Shown one piece after another: positions 15,285-25,855 of a DNA stretch of 64,000 nucleotides (the first letter of the stretch is position 1; the number at the start of each line of letters is the position of its first letter). Position numbers and translations under genes: made by a program. The notes under the pieces are model-generated. The model worked only from the letters and a program-made list of their open reading frames with translations. It searched no databases and was not told the origin of the DNA. The stretch is from the NCBI RefSeq assembly GCF_039526385.1, contig NZ_BAAAIX010000028.1, positions 124,001 through 188,000 of the forward strand, read 5' to 3'. This DNA is from Luteococcus peritonei. GTDB lineage: Bacteria > Actinomycetota > Actinomycetes > Propionibacteriales > Propionibacteriaceae.

Positions 15285-16199
15285 TCAGCCCTCGCGCAGC
15301 AGGGCGTCCACCTGGCCGGCCAGCTCCACCGCGGCGTCGATCTCCACCTTGCGCGAGGAGACGCTCTCCACGTTGATGCCGAAGGGGATGCCCATCAGGC
15401 GGCAGTAGCCGACGATGTCGTTGACCGCGCCCAGGGCATGGCGCAGCGAGATGGCCAGCGGGTCGGCGGCCGAGGCCATGTCGTTCTCGATCCAGTGCGG
15501 CACCTCGACACCCAGCCAGCGCATGAACTCCAGGGTCTTCAGTGACCCGGCCACGGAGAAGGTGAAGACCACCGGCACCATCTGCACGCCCGCCTCGGCG
15601 CAGGCCACCCGATAGTCAGAGACCATGTTCTTGGCGGCGTTGACGTCGTAGACGATCTGGGTGACGAAGAAGGAGCAGCCGGCCTGCTGCTTGCGCAGCA
15701 GCTTGTGGTGCTCGCTGCGCTTGCTGGTGTGGCGCTCGGGGATCGCGACACCGCCCAGCGGCAGATCGGGGTTCACCTCGCGCAGCAGCTCATAGGCCCG
15801 GGGGAGCGTGGTGGCCATCGCCCGATCGCTGCTGGAACCGCCGACGAAGACGGTGCGCACCCGCGAGGCGTCCTGCCGGCCCAGCCAGTCGCGCAGCACG
15901 GGCTCAGCGTGGTGGCCCACTGCCCGGTAGACCACGACGGGGAAGCGGCAGTCGTCGAAGTGGCGCTCCCAGTAGACGCCCGGATCCATGGTGGGCAGGA
16001 AGGGGAAGGGGCGCTCCTCGTCGGTGCGGTCGGCCTCGTCGGTGATGTCGTAGAGCAGCACCGCGTCCGGCGAGACCTGCTCCAGCCGGGCCAGGGTGGC
16101 GTCGGCGATCTGCGCGGCCCGCTCCGGGGAGGTGGACTGCCGGGGAGGGGTGAGTGCGAAGAGCAGCATCCCGTCGCGTCCCGGTGCGGTGGTCTGCAT
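15285..16199 (-). CDS. metF: Methylenetetrahydrofolate reductase
   Basis: 304 residues, a TIM barrel of the MetF family that reduces 5,10-methylene-THF to 5-methyl-THF for methionine synthesis. Diagnostic are KQQAGCSFFVTQIVYD around residues 180-196 and the preceding PLGGVAIPERH strand. The first third is less like the E. coli enzyme, so this belongs to a divergent actinobacterial branch. The start at 16199 (MQTTAPGRD) has GAAAGGCGTGCC ahead of it. It is the only gene in its transcription unit. Confidence 0.85.
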   Translation of the reverse strand: MQTTAPGRDGMLLFALTPPRQSTSPERAAQIADATLARLEQVSPDAVLLYDITDEADRTDEERPFPFLPTMDPGVYWERHFDDCRFPVVVYRAVGHHAEPVLRDWLGRQDASRVRTVFVGGSSSDRAMATTLPRAYELLREVNPDLPLGGVAIPERHTSKRSEHHKLLRKQQAGCSFFVTQIVYDVNAAKNMVSDYRVACAEAGVQMVPVVFTFSVAGSLKTLEFMRWLGVEVPHWIENDMASAADPLAISLRHALGAVNDIVGYCRLMGIPFGINVESVSSRKVEIDAAVELAGQVDALLREG

Positions 16200-16293
16200 G
16201 GCACGCCTTTCGGTGGTTGGTGACGGGCTTGGCAGGCTAGCAAGCAGCCCGTCAGGGGTCCGACCAGCACCACAGCGTGGGACGGCAGACGGC

Positions 16294-16323
16294 GAGGCCC
16301 GCCCCCGGCAGGGGACGGGCCTC
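16294..16323 (-). terminator. Hairpin ending the arsR-metallothionein operon
   Basis: Stem GAGGCCCG...CGGGCCTC extended by four G-C pairs with one mismatch, 13 bases past the metallothionein-like stop. Confidence 0.6.
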
Positions 16324-16335
16324 GAGGGGGAGCGC

Positions 16336-16644
16336 TCAGGCGTGCTGGCAGTTCTCGCAGCTGCAGTCGGTGCAGGAGCAGGTGGCGCAGGTGTCGCTGC
16401 AGTTGGCGCAGGCGCAGTCCTGGTGGCCGCAGCTGGCGCAGGTGCAGCCCTCGGCGCTGCAGGTGGCGCACAGGCCGTCGCACTTGCCGCACTCGCAGCT
16501 GGCGCACTCGTCGTAGTGGTCGTCGTGCACGCGGTGGGCATGGCCGTCGTGCAGGTAGTCGGTGTGACCCAGGTGCTGCACGGCCTGGTGGCCGCAGTCG
16601 GCGCCGTGGTTGTGGGTGTGCTCTTCGGCGAGGGTGTGGGACAT
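16336..16644 (-). CDS. Two-part metal-binding protein: His-rich N-terminus plus metallothionein-like Cys-rich C-terminus
   Basis: 102 residues with 14 histidines and 19 cysteines. Residues 1-48 are His-rich (HTHNHGADCGH, HTDYLHDGHAHRVHDDHYDE), a pattern I recognise from small stand-alone actinobacterial and proteobacterial proteins near metal regulators. Residues 49-102 hold 18 cysteines as CxC and CxxC pairs (CASCECGKC, CTCASCGHQDCACANC, CTDCSCENC), like a metallothionein. It should bind and buffer zinc or related soft metals in the cytoplasm; no signal peptide is seen. It lies 13 bases after the arsR stop with AGGAGA ahead of the ATG, so it is in that repressor's operon. Which metal it prefers is not known. 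Confidence 0.8.
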   Translation of the reverse strand: MSHTLAEEHTHNHGADCGHQAVQHLGHTDYLHDGHAHRVHDDHYDECASCECGKCDGLCATCSAEGCTCASCGHQDCACANCSDTCATCSCTDCSCENCQHA

Positions 16645-16657
16645 GGTCTTCTCCTGG

Positions 16658-16966
16658 TCAGTTCGGGGGGCGGTGCTCGGCCGCGTGCGCCATGGCGTCC
16701 GCGACGATGTGTGCGATGTGCTGGTCGGCCAGGCGGTAGTGCATCTCCCGGCCCACCTTGCGCGCCTGCAGCAGGTTCGCCTGGCGCAGCACCCGCAGGT
16801 GCTGCGAGACGAGCGGCTGCGAGGCGCCCGTCAGGTCCACGAGGGCATGGACGCAACGGTCCTCCTGGGCGATCGCCCGCAGCATCTGCAGCCGGATCGG
16901 GGAGCCCAGGGCACGGAACAGCCGTGCCCCCAGTTCCTCGGCCGACGGCTCGGTGCGATCATCCAT
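16658..16966 (-). CDS. ArsR/SmtB-family metal-responsive repressor (zinc-sensor type)
   Basis: 102 residues, winged helix. The recognition helix is ASQPLVSQHLRVLRQANLL. The C-terminal helix carries DQH, then H eleven residues after the first histidine, then E three further on (DQHIAHIVADAMAHAAEH). This is the D-x-H-x10-H-x2-E alpha-5 zinc site of SmtB/CzrA repressors. A cysteine in RCVHAL is at the alpha-3 position. It should repress its own operon and release DNA when zinc binds. The ATG at 16966 is chosen because TATAAC lies 9 bases upstream and the family N-terminus fits; longer frames run into the promoter. Confidence 0.88.
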   Translation of the reverse strand: MDDRTEPSAEELGARLFRALGSPIRLQMLRAIAQEDRCVHALVDLTGASQPLVSQHLRVLRQANLLQARKVGREMHYRLADQHIAHIVADAMAHAAEHRPPN

Positions 16967-16970
16967 GCAC

Positions 16971-16994
16971 ACGACGTTATATAAGGAGATCCTT
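16971..16994 (-). promoter_or_regulatory. Promoter and candidate operator of the arsR-metallothionein operon
   Basis: On the minus strand AAGGATCTCCTT (arms AAGGA and TCCTT) is followed at once by ATATAACG, in which TATAAC is a -10 box 9 bases before the arsR ATG. A repressor on the dyad at 16983-16994 would cover the promoter spacer. Confidence 0.45.
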
Positions 16995-17080
16995 CTGGAT
17001 CCACCGGTTGGGGAAGGCTTCAGCTTTGCCCGCGCCAGGACGCGGTGCGCCGCGCTGGCCTCCAGCTTCGTGGGCATGCG

Positions 17081-17112
17081 CAAGGGCCCGCACCGGATGG
17101 TGCGGGCCCTTG
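17081..17112 (-). terminator. Terminator hairpin after the DUF7455 gene
   Basis: Perfect stem of 14 bp (arms contain AAGGGCCCGCACC and its complement) with a four-base GGAT/ATCC loop, 16 bases past the stop of the small zinc-ribbon gene. Confidence 0.7.
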
Positions 17113-17128
17113 GTCGAGGTCTACGGGG

Positions 17129-17326
17129 TCAGCTGATCCGGGAGGTCTCGTCCTGGATCTTGAGCGCCACCTGCTGCAGCTTGTCCTGGTGGGCGCGAGC
17201 GTGGTGGGCGCAGAAGAGCAGCTCGCCGCCGGAGGCGAGGATGACGCGCAGGTAGGCCTGGGCGCCGCAACGGTCGCAACGGTCGGTCGCGTCCAGCTGG
17301 CGGTCCTCGATGACTGAAGTGGTCAT
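17129..17326 (-). CDS. Small zinc-ribbon protein, DUF7455 family
   Basis: 65 residues. CDRCGAQAYLRV near residues 17-28 and LLFCAHHARAH near 37-47 form a CxxC...CxxH zinc knuckle; the rest is a short helix. The family is conserved in actinobacteria and is usually next to the second topoisomerase B gene, as here (divergent, 227 bases). Its function is unknown. The ATG at 17326 has GAAAGAGGG about 8 bases upstream. A stress or translation-linked role has been suggested for such small CxxC proteins generally, but nothing in the sequence proves it. Confidence 0.8.
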   Translation of the reverse strand: MTTSVIEDRQLDATDRCDRCGAQAYLRVILASGGELLFCAHHARAHQDKLQQVALKIQDETSRIS

Positions 17327-17541
17327 GTGTGGGCCCTCTTTCGTTCAGGCGGAGGATTCTCCGCGGTGTCACACAAGGTCCAACGTGGTGCATCCCTGCT
17401 TTGTTCCCACCCTAGCCGTCGTAGGGGCCTGTCAGCCGTGGGCTGAAGCGTGGTCGCTCGACGACAGCACAACCTCAGCACGGTGGTGCCACCCTGGGGC
17501 GGCGCCCGGCGTGGAGCAGCGAAACTGTCGGAGGCGGCGAG

Positions 17542-17547
17542 TACCCT
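17542..17547 (+). promoter_or_regulatory. -10 box of leaderless promoter for the topoisomerase B gene
   Basis: TACCCT, six bases, then the GTG at 17554. The nearest GGAGG is about 19 bases from the start codon, too far to serve. Confidence 0.45.
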
Positions 17548-17553
17548 TCTCGG

Positions 17554-19647
<2,094 letters not shown>

Positions 19648-19719
19648 ACCGTCGTCGAGACACCCAGAGTTCACCCGACGGGTTCCGAGTGGCGAGGACC
19701 GGCTGGCCAGGTCGGCCGC

Positions 19720-19725
19720 TACGGT
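19720..19725 (+). promoter_or_regulatory. -10 box of leaderless promoter for the UMF1-type transporter
   Basis: TACGGT, six bases, then GTG at 19732. Confidence 0.45.
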
Positions 19726-19731
19726 GCTCGC

Positions 19732-21045
19732 GTGAGCAACGATGCCCCGAGCCGACGCGCCGCGCTGGACGAGACCGCCGCCCCGCGCCGGGTGGTGGCC
19801 GCCTGGAGCGCCTACGACTTCGGCGGCAATGCCTTCAATACGGTGATGCTGAGCTTCGTCTACTCGGTCTACGTCACCAGCACCGTCGCCGACGACCCGG
19901 CCCGTGGCCAGGTGGTCTGGTCCAACTTCCAGACCGCCGCCGGCATCTGTCTGGCCCTGCTGGCGCCCCTGATGGGTGCCTGGGGAGACCGGGTCCGCCG
20001 TCGTCGCGCCCTGCTGGCGGGCGCCACGCTGCTGACCGTGACCTGCATGGCGGCCTGCTTCTTCGTGAAGCCGCAGGACTCCTACCTCTTCCTCGGCGCC
20101 GGGCTGCTCTCGCTGGCCAGCGTGGTGCAGGACATCGCCGGCGTCTTCTACAACGGGATGCTGCCGCACATCTCCACGCCGCGCACCGTGGGGCGCATCT
20201 CCGGCACCGCCTGGGCGCTGGGCTACCTGGGCGGGGTGGTCTGCCTGGCGGTGGCGCTCTTCGGTTTCATCCTCGACGGCGGGATGCTGGGCCTGCCCAC
20301 CAGCGAGGCCTTCAACGTGCGCTGCGTGGCGCTCTTCTGCGCCCTGTTCATGCTCTGCTTCTCGGTCCCGGTGCTGCTGCTCGGCCCCGACGGCGAACCC
20401 CGCCCCGGCGAGCCGTTCAGCGTCGGCGCCGCCTACCGCGACATCGGCCGGCGGGTGATGAGGATGTGGCGCGACGAGCGTGGGCTGCTGCACTTCCTGC
20501 TGGCGGCCGCCGTCTACCGCGACGGGCTCAATGCCGTCTTCAGCTTCGCCGGTGTCATCGCCGCCAGCGCCTACGGCTTCAGTTCGGCGCAGGTGATCTA
20601 CTTCGGCCTCGCCGCCAGTGTCTCCGCTGCCGCCGGCACCTGGCTCTTCGGTCGTCTCGACGACCGGCTGGGTCCGCGCCCGGTGATCCTGGGCAGCCTG
20701 GTGGCCATCGTCGCGATCGGACTGGCCATCGTGGTGGCCAACAGCCGCCCGGTCTTCTGGGCGGGCGGCATGCTGATCAGCTTCCTGGTGGGGCCGGTGC
20801 AGTCAGCCAGCCGCACCCTGCTGACCCGGATCATCCCCGCCGGTGAGGAGAACGAGACCTTCGGCCTCTACGCCACCGTCGGACGGGTGGTGAGCTTCAT
20901 CGCCCCGGCCCTGATCGGGCTGTTCACGGCACTGTTCGGGGTGCGCTGGGGGATCATGGGCATCGTCGTCACGCTCCTGCTGGGCCTGGCGCTCTTCGCC
21001 CCGCTGCGGATCCGTGGTGTCACCCACGACCGCGTCCTCTCGTGA
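19732..21045 (+). CDS. MFS transporter, UMF1 (Atg22-like) family
   Basis: 437 residues with about 12 membrane segments. The start of the family, AYDFGGNAFNTVMLSFVYSVYV near residues 24-45, is diagnostic of the UMF1 group related to the yeast vacuolar effluxer Atg22. GDRVRRRRAL is the MFS loop. Relatives may export amino acids, but no bacterial substrate is established. The GTG at 19732 follows a leaderless box. It is the first of three genes that separate the two topoisomerase subunits. Confidence 0.85.
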   Translation: MSNDAPSRRAALDETAAPRRVVAAWSAYDFGGNAFNTVMLSFVYSVYVTSTVADDPARGQVVWSNFQTAAGICLALLAPLMGAWGDRVRRRRALLAGATLLTVTCMAACFFVKPQDSYLFLGAGLLSLASVVQDIAGVFYNGMLPHISTPRTVGRISGTAWALGYLGGVVCLAVALFGFILDGGMLGLPTSEAFNVRCVALFCALFMLCFSVPVLLLGPDGEPRPGEPFSVGAAYRDIGRRVMRMWRDERGLLHFLLAAAVYRDGLNAVFSFAGVIAASAYGFSSAQVIYFGLAASVSAAAGTWLFGRLDDRLGPRPVILGSLVAIVAIGLAIVVANSRPVFWAGGMLISFLVGPVQSASRTLLTRIIPAGEENETFGLYATVGRVVSFIAPALIGLFTALFGVRWGIMGIVVTLLLGLALFAPLRIRGVTHDRVLS

Positions 21046-21109
21046 CCGTCACAGGCAGTGGGCTGCTGGCCCCGACAGCGGTTGCGGCGGGGCCAGCCGG
21101 TGACTGCTG

Positions 21110-21604
21110 TCAGTGCACCTGCTCGAGCCTGCCGGTGTCCACGTCGTAGATGAAGCCACCCACGGTGCAGCGACCGCGCAGGGCCGGGTGCGAGCGCAGC
21201 AGCCGCACGTCGTAGTCCAGCGTGGACTGCTGGTCCGGGTTGGCGCCGATCACCATGCCGCGCAGGTCCAGCTTGGAGGACTCGACGATCTTGTCGGCGA
21301 TCTCGGCATCGGTGCCGGAGGCCATGGCGCAGCGGGTGTGGGGGACCACCATGATCCGGTCCACGTTCAGCAGGTGGACGCCCAGGATGCAACCGGTCAG
21401 CGCGTCGGGGGTGATCCGTCCGCCGGGGGTGCGCAGGATCTTGGCATCGCCCAGCTTCAGCCCGAGCATGCCCAGCGGCTCGATGCGGGAGTCCATGCAG
21501 GTGATGACGGCCACGCCCGCCTTGGCGATGCCGTCGAAGCCACCGTCGGTGAACTGCTCGGCATAACGCTCGTTGGCCTGCAACAGGTCCTTGAAGTTGC
21601 TCAT
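21110..21604 (-). CDS. Beta-class carbonic anhydrase
   Basis: 164 residues. CMDSRIEP (zinc cysteine plus the Asp-Arg dyad, residues 36-43) and HTRCAM (zinc histidine and cysteine) define the beta class, which interconverts CO2 and bicarbonate. ILRTPGGRITPD lies where the family has the RNAGG loop. This is the short actinobacterial form. It is convergent with the UMF1 gene (64 bases) and divergent from the next small gene (110 bases). Confidence 0.92.
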   Translation of the reverse strand: MSNFKDLLQANERYAEQFTDGGFDGIAKAGVAVITCMDSRIEPLGMLGLKLGDAKILRTPGGRITPDALTGCILGVHLLNVDRIMVVPHTRCAMASGTDAEIADKIVESSKLDLRGMVIGANPDQQSTLDYDVRLLRSHPALRGRCTVGGFIYDVDTGRLEQVH

Positions 21605-21714
21605 GGCAGAAAAATAGCGCCGCCACGACAGCTCCTGTCACCTGTCCAGCGCGAGCTGTCGCGCATCTCACAGGCACAATGGTGCTTGTCCCGACCGAAC
21701 CACGAGAGGAAGCC

Positions 21715-22116
21715 ATGGCCACTAGGAAGCTCGACCAGGCCCAGACCGATGCGGTGACCAAGGCGATCGCCGGGGTGGCCAGCACGCTCGCCTCCCAGGT
21801 GGCCCGTGACCCGCGGGTGAAGGAGAACGCGCAGAAGCTGGTGGCCCGGGTGGGCGAGGCCGCCAGCGCGCGGGACCCGTTGGCCCGCATCGAGCAGCAG
21901 CTCGACTCCATCGAGCAGGCCGCCGCCCAGCTCGGCGAGGACCCGGACCAGCTGGCCACGGCAGGGGAGTGGCGACGCCAGGTGGAGGTGCTGCGCCGCA
22001 AGTTGCCGCTGGTGCGCGCCCAGGACGGCCGCGCCCGCCGCACCAGCACCAAGCAGCTCAAGCAGCGCACCCGGGCCCTGCTCGACGAGGTGCTGCGCCA
22101 CGGCCTGGAGGACTGA
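21715..22116 (+). CDS. Conserved-looking helical protein of unknown function
   Basis: 133 residues, alpha-helical and highly charged, with no cysteine, no signal peptide and no membrane segment. It resembles no family I can name. The N-terminal 50 residues (TKAIAGVASTLASQVARDPRVKENAQKLVARVGE) look like an amphipathic helix, and the C-terminal 40 are strongly basic (RRTSTKQLKQRTRALLDEV). GAGAGGAAGCC precedes the ATG at 21715, a good ribosome binding site, and codon use is that of the neighbours, so it is a real gene. It is convergent with the topoisomerase A gene, 18 bases between stops. Confidence 0.7.
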   Translation: MATRKLDQAQTDAVTKAIAGVASTLASQVARDPRVKENAQKLVARVGEAASARDPLARIEQQLDSIEQAAAQLGEDPDQLATAGEWRRQVEVLRRKLPLVRAQDGRARRTSTKQLKQRTRALLDEVLRHGLED

Positions 22117-22134
22117 CCCCCCCGGGGCCACAGC

Positions 22135-24765
22135 TCAGATCAGGGTGTCCATGCCCTGGTCGTCGGAGCTGTCCGGCAGCTCGGGCACCGGATCGTCGTG
22201 CTCGGCCTCGGCCACCGGCGCCTCCGGGTCGTGATCGACGGGCAGCGGGCCCTCGGTACGGCCCCAGCCCAGCTCGCGGGTGCTGATGGCGGCGATCGGC
22301 TGCAGGGCCGGCGTGCCGGAGCCGTCGCGTCGGCCGGTGGCCGGCGGCAGCTCGATGGCCGAGCCGCTGGTGGCTGCGGCCACGGCGGGCTTCGGGCCCA
22401 CCCAGCCGAGCACCAGGGCATCCTCGCCCTTCAGGAAGCGGTGGCAGCGCACGCCGCCGGTGGCCCGGCCCTTGGCCGGGTACTCGTCGAAGGAGGTCAC
22501 CTTCACCGAACCCGCCTCGGTGCCGGGGATGGCCTCCGAGGAGCCGGAGACGGTCACCACGACGGCATCGGTGCGCGGGCTGGCGCCGAACCAGACGGCG
22601 CGGGCACCGGCCGGCAGCTTCACGCCCGCCACGCCGCAGCCGGAGCGGCCCTGCGGCCGAACCAGGTCGGCCGCGAAGTGCAGCAGGGAAGCCTCGCTGG
22701 TGAGGAAGACCAGCTCGCAGTCCTCGGTGGTGAGTTCGGTGGCGCCCACCAGCTCGTCGCCGGCATCCAGGCTGATCACCTCCCACGAGTCCTTGCCCAG
22801 CACCTCGGGGCGGACCCGTTTCACGACGCCCTTGCGGGTGCCCAGCGCCAGGCCGGGGGAGTCGGGGCGCAGGGTGGTCAGCGCCAGCGGCTTCTCGCCC
22901 TTCTCCAGCGGGTAGAGCTCACGGGCCCGTGAGCCGCCCTTGAGGTTGGGCGAGTCATTGGTCTGCACCACGGTCGGCAGCTCGATGGCGCGGGCCCGGA
23001 TCAGGCGGCCGTGGTTGGTGATGACGCCGAAGTCGGCGCGGGTGCTCACCTTGATGGCGCTGGTGATCACGTCGTGCTGGGCCCGGCGGCCGCCGACGGC
23101 GATGTCGGAGTCGGTGTCCATCCGGGCCAGCAGGCCGGTGGAGGAGAGCATCACCCAGGCGGGGGTGTCGGGGATCTCCAGCGGGGCGGCGGTCTGCGAG
23201 ACCTCGCCGGAGGAGGCCAGCAGCACGGTGCGGCGCGGGTCGCCGTAGGTCTTGGCCACCTCGGCCAGCTCGTCGCTGACCAGGCGGGAGAGCACGTTGC
23301 GGTCCTCGACGATCTCGGTGAGCGCCGCGATGGTGGCGTGCAGTTCGTTGCGCTCCTTCTCCAGCTCCAGCACGCTGAACTTCGTCAGCCGGCGCAGCGG
23401 GATGTCCAGGATGTCGTTGGCCTGCACCTCGGTGAGCTCGAAGACCGTCATCAGCTTCTCGCGGGCCTGGGCCACGTCGTCGGAATTGCGGATGATGGCG
23501 ATCACGTCGTCGATGTCGAGGATGGCGATCAGGCGGCCCTCGACGATGTGCAGCCGGTCCTTGGCCTTGCCCAGACGGAACTGGGTGCGTCGCAGGGTGA
23601 CGTCGAAGCGGTGGTCCAGGTAGACCTCCATCAGCTCCTTGAGGCCCAGGGTGCGCGGCTGGCCCTCGACGAGCGCGACATTGTTGATGCTGAAGGAGTC
23701 CTCCAGCTTGGTGCTCTTGTAGAGCTGCTGCAGGATCGCCTCGGGATTGGTGCCGTTCTTGACCTCGATCACCAGACGGGTCTGGTGGGTCAGGTCGGAC
23801 AGGTCCTTGATGTCGGCGATGCCGGTCATCTTCTTGGACTGCACCAGGCTCTTGACCTGCTCGATGATCTTCTCCGGGCCCACCGCATAGGGCAGCTCGG
23901 TGACCACGATGCCCTTGCGACGCGGGGAGACCTGCTCGATGCGCGCGGTGGCGCGGATCTTGAACGAGCCGCGGCCTGTGGCATAGGCATCGGTGATGCC
24001 GTCCAGGCCGATGATCTTGCCGCCGGTGGGCAGGTCGGGGCCGGGGATGAAGCGCATCAGCTCGTCGAGCTCGGCCTCGGGGTGCTTGATCAGGTGTCGC
24101 AGGCCCTGCACCACCTCCACCAGGTTGTGGGGTGGCATGTTGGTGGCCATGCCCACCGCGATGCCGGTGGCGCCGTTGACCAGCAGGTTGGGGAAGGCCG
24201 AGGGCAGCACCGAGGGCTCCTCGGCCTTGCCGTCGTAGTTGGGCCGGAAGTCGACGGTGTCCTCGTCGAGGCCCTGGGTCATGGCCAGCGCCGCCGGGGC
24301 CATCCGGCACTCGGTGTAGCGCATGGCGGCGGGGCCGGCGTCCAGCGAGCCGAAGTTGCCGTGCCCGTCGGTGAGCGGGAGCCGCATCGACCAGGACTGG
24401 GCGGTGCGCACCAGGGCGTCGTAGATGGCGGTGTCGCCGTGCGGGTGCAGCTTGCCCATCACCTCGCCCACCACGCGGGCGGACTTCACGTGCGACTTGT
24501 CGGGCCGGATGCCCATGTCGTCCATCGAGTACAGGATGCGACGCTGCACCGGCTTGAGGCCGTCGCGCGCGTCGGGCAGGGCGCGGGAGTAGATCACCGA
24601 GTAGGCGTACTCGAGGAAGCTGGTCTCCATCTCCGACGTGACGTCGACGTCGGTGATGCGCTCGGTGAAGTCCTCGTCGGGACTGTCGGTGGGCTTCCGT
24701 GCGGCCAAGGCTTGCTGCTCCTCGCTGTGTGACAGGGCGCGGATCGCTCCACGCAGACCCCACAT
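22135..24765 (-). CDS. parC: Type IIA DNA topoisomerase (ParC/GyrA-like) A subunit
   Basis: 876 residues. The breakage-reunion domain has SRALPDARDGLKPVQRRIL, HPHGDTAIYD (the quinolone pocket, with Thr and Asp at the GyrA Ser83/Asp87 positions) and the catalytic tyrosine in MRYTECR (Tyr150 from the start used). The C-terminal beta-pinwheel follows from about residue 520. No intact GyrA box (QRRGGKG) is seen, only LKGGSRAREL, which favours decatenation over supercoiling, and the tail is acidic. It partners the B subunit at 17554 although it is 2.5 kb away on the other strand. Confidence 0.92.
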   Translation of the reverse strand: MWGLRGAIRALSHSEEQQALAARKPTDSPDEDFTERITDVDVTSEMETSFLEYAYSVIYSRALPDARDGLKPVQRRILYSMDDMGIRPDKSHVKSARVVGEVMGKLHPHGDTAIYDALVRTAQSWSMRLPLTDGHGNFGSLDAGPAAMRYTECRMAPAALAMTQGLDEDTVDFRPNYDGKAEEPSVLPSAFPNLLVNGATGIAVGMATNMPPHNLVEVVQGLRHLIKHPEAELDELMRFIPGPDLPTGGKIIGLDGITDAYATGRGSFKIRATARIEQVSPRRKGIVVTELPYAVGPEKIIEQVKSLVQSKKMTGIADIKDLSDLTHQTRLVIEVKNGTNPEAILQQLYKSTKLEDSFSINNVALVEGQPRTLGLKELMEVYLDHRFDVTLRRTQFRLGKAKDRLHIVEGRLIAILDIDDVIAIIRNSDDVAQAREKLMTVFELTEVQANDILDIPLRRLTKFSVLELEKERNELHATIAALTEIVEDRNVLSRLVSDELAEVAKTYGDPRRTVLLASSGEVSQTAAPLEIPDTPAWVMLSSTGLLARMDTDSDIAVGGRRAQHDVITSAIKVSTRADFGVITNHGRLIRARAIELPTVVQTNDSPNLKGGSRARELYPLEKGEKPLALTTLRPDSPGLALGTRKGVVKRVRPEVLGKDSWEVISLDAGDELVGATELTTEDCELVFLTSEASLLHFAADLVRPQGRSGCGVAGVKLPAGARAVWFGASPRTDAVVVTVSGSSEAIPGTEAGSVKVTSFDEYPAKGRATGGVRCHRFLKGEDALVLGWVGPKPAVAAATSGSAIELPPATGRRDGSGTPALQPIAAISTRELGWGRTEGPLPVDHDPEAPVAEAEHDDPVPELPDSSDDQGMDTLI

Positions 24766-24814
24766 TGTCGCCGATCGGGCGCGGCTGCCCGCACAGCCAC
24801 GCCGTGCGGGCCGC

Positions 24815-25822
24815 TCAGTGCTGCGTCAGGACCAGCCGCGCGGGGCTTCCGTCGGCGGGGCAGCAGAGCTCGGCACGCCCGCCCACCGGGAAGGTGATCA
24901 TCGGGTAGGTGTGGCCCAGGTCCACCTCGGCCAGCACCGGCTTGCCCGCCAGTGCCGGCTGCCGGCGCACCATCTCGTCCAGCTGGCTGGCCAGCACCTC
25001 GGAGTCGCGCTGGAAGCGGCCCAGCACCAGGCCGGTGACCAGGTGGGCATCGGGCAGCTGGAGCAGGCTGGTCAGGTTGCGGGCGAACTCCCCGCCCTCG
25101 ACGATCGCGTCGTCCTCCAGGAAGAGCAGCGCGCCGTCCAGCGAGGGCATGTGTGTGGTGCCCTGCAGCAGGTTGAGGGTGCACAGGTTGCCGCCGACGA
25201 TGGTCCCGGCCGCCTCGCCCGGCTGCACCACCCGCCAGCCGGGGTTCGGTTCCAGGTGGCGGTCGTCCTGGTCGGCGAACCAGGCGTCGTCGCTCCAGGC
25301 CTGCGAGGGTTGCAGCTCGATCAGCTCGCTGGTGAAGACCGCCTGTCGGAACCACTCGAGGGTCTGCTCGAAGTGGTCACGCATCCCGAAGCTCGACCAG
25401 TGCGGCCCGGAGTAGGTGACCAGCCCGGTGTGCGCCCAGATGGCGTTCTGCAGCGCGGTGATGTCGGAATAGCCGCACAGCACCTTGGGATTGGCGGCGA
25501 TCAGCTCCCAGTCCAGGTGGGGCAGCAGCTCGTTGCTGTTGAAGCCGCCGATGGCGGTCATCACGCAGGCCACCTCGGGATCGGCGAAGGCCGCGTGCAG
25601 GTCCGCCAGCCGCGACTCGATCGAGGAGCTGGCGAAGACGTCCAGCTCGTCGACGTGCTCGCCCAGGCTGACCTGCAGCCCGAGTGCGGCGAAGTGCTCG
25701 TCCACCCAGCGCGTGTTGTCGTGCCCCATCACGTAGGCACGCGAGGCGGCCGGGGCGATGACGCGCACCTGGTCTCCGGTGCGCAGGCGACGGGGGAGGA
25801 TCGTGGGGCGTGACTCCGGCAT
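24815..25822 (-). CDS. S66-family LD-carboxypeptidase / MccF-like peptidase
   Basis: 335 residues. The nucleophile elbow GYSDITAL near residues 116-123, an upstream MTAIGGFNSNELL, and a C-terminal EVDLGHTYPMITFPVGG with the catalytic histidine match the MccF branch of S66 serine peptidases. Members cleave cell-wall tetrapeptides or detoxify microcin C-type nucleotide-peptide antibiotics. There is no signal peptide, so it acts in the cytoplasm. The start is leaderless (TAGCCT, 7 bases). The neighbour is the App1 gene, on the same strand 33 bases upstream. Confidence 0.85.
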   Translation of the reverse strand: MPESRPTILPRRLRTGDQVRVIAPAASRAYVMGHDNTRWVDEHFAALGLQVSLGEHVDELDVFASSSIESRLADLHAAFADPEVACVMTAIGGFNSNELLPHLDWELIAANPKVLCGYSDITALQNAIWAHTGLVTYSGPHWSSFGMRDHFEQTLEWFRQAVFTSELIELQPSQAWSDDAWFADQDDRHLEPNPGWRVVQPGEAAGTIVGGNLCTLNLLQGTTHMPSLDGALLFLEDDAIVEGGEFARNLTSLLQLPDAHLVTGLVLGRFQRDSEVLASQLDEMVRRQPALAGKPVLAEVDLGHTYPMITFPVGGRAELCCPADGSPARLVLTQH

Positions 25823-25829
25823 GGCGGCG

Positions 25830-25835
25830 AGGCTA
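25830..25835 (-). promoter_or_regulatory. -10 box of leaderless promoter for the S66 peptidase
   Basis: On the minus strand TAGCCT is followed by seven bases and the ATG at 25822. It lies between the App1 stop and this start, so the two genes can be expressed separately. Confidence 0.45.
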
Positions 25836-25855
25836 GCGGAGCACGCGTCCTCGCG

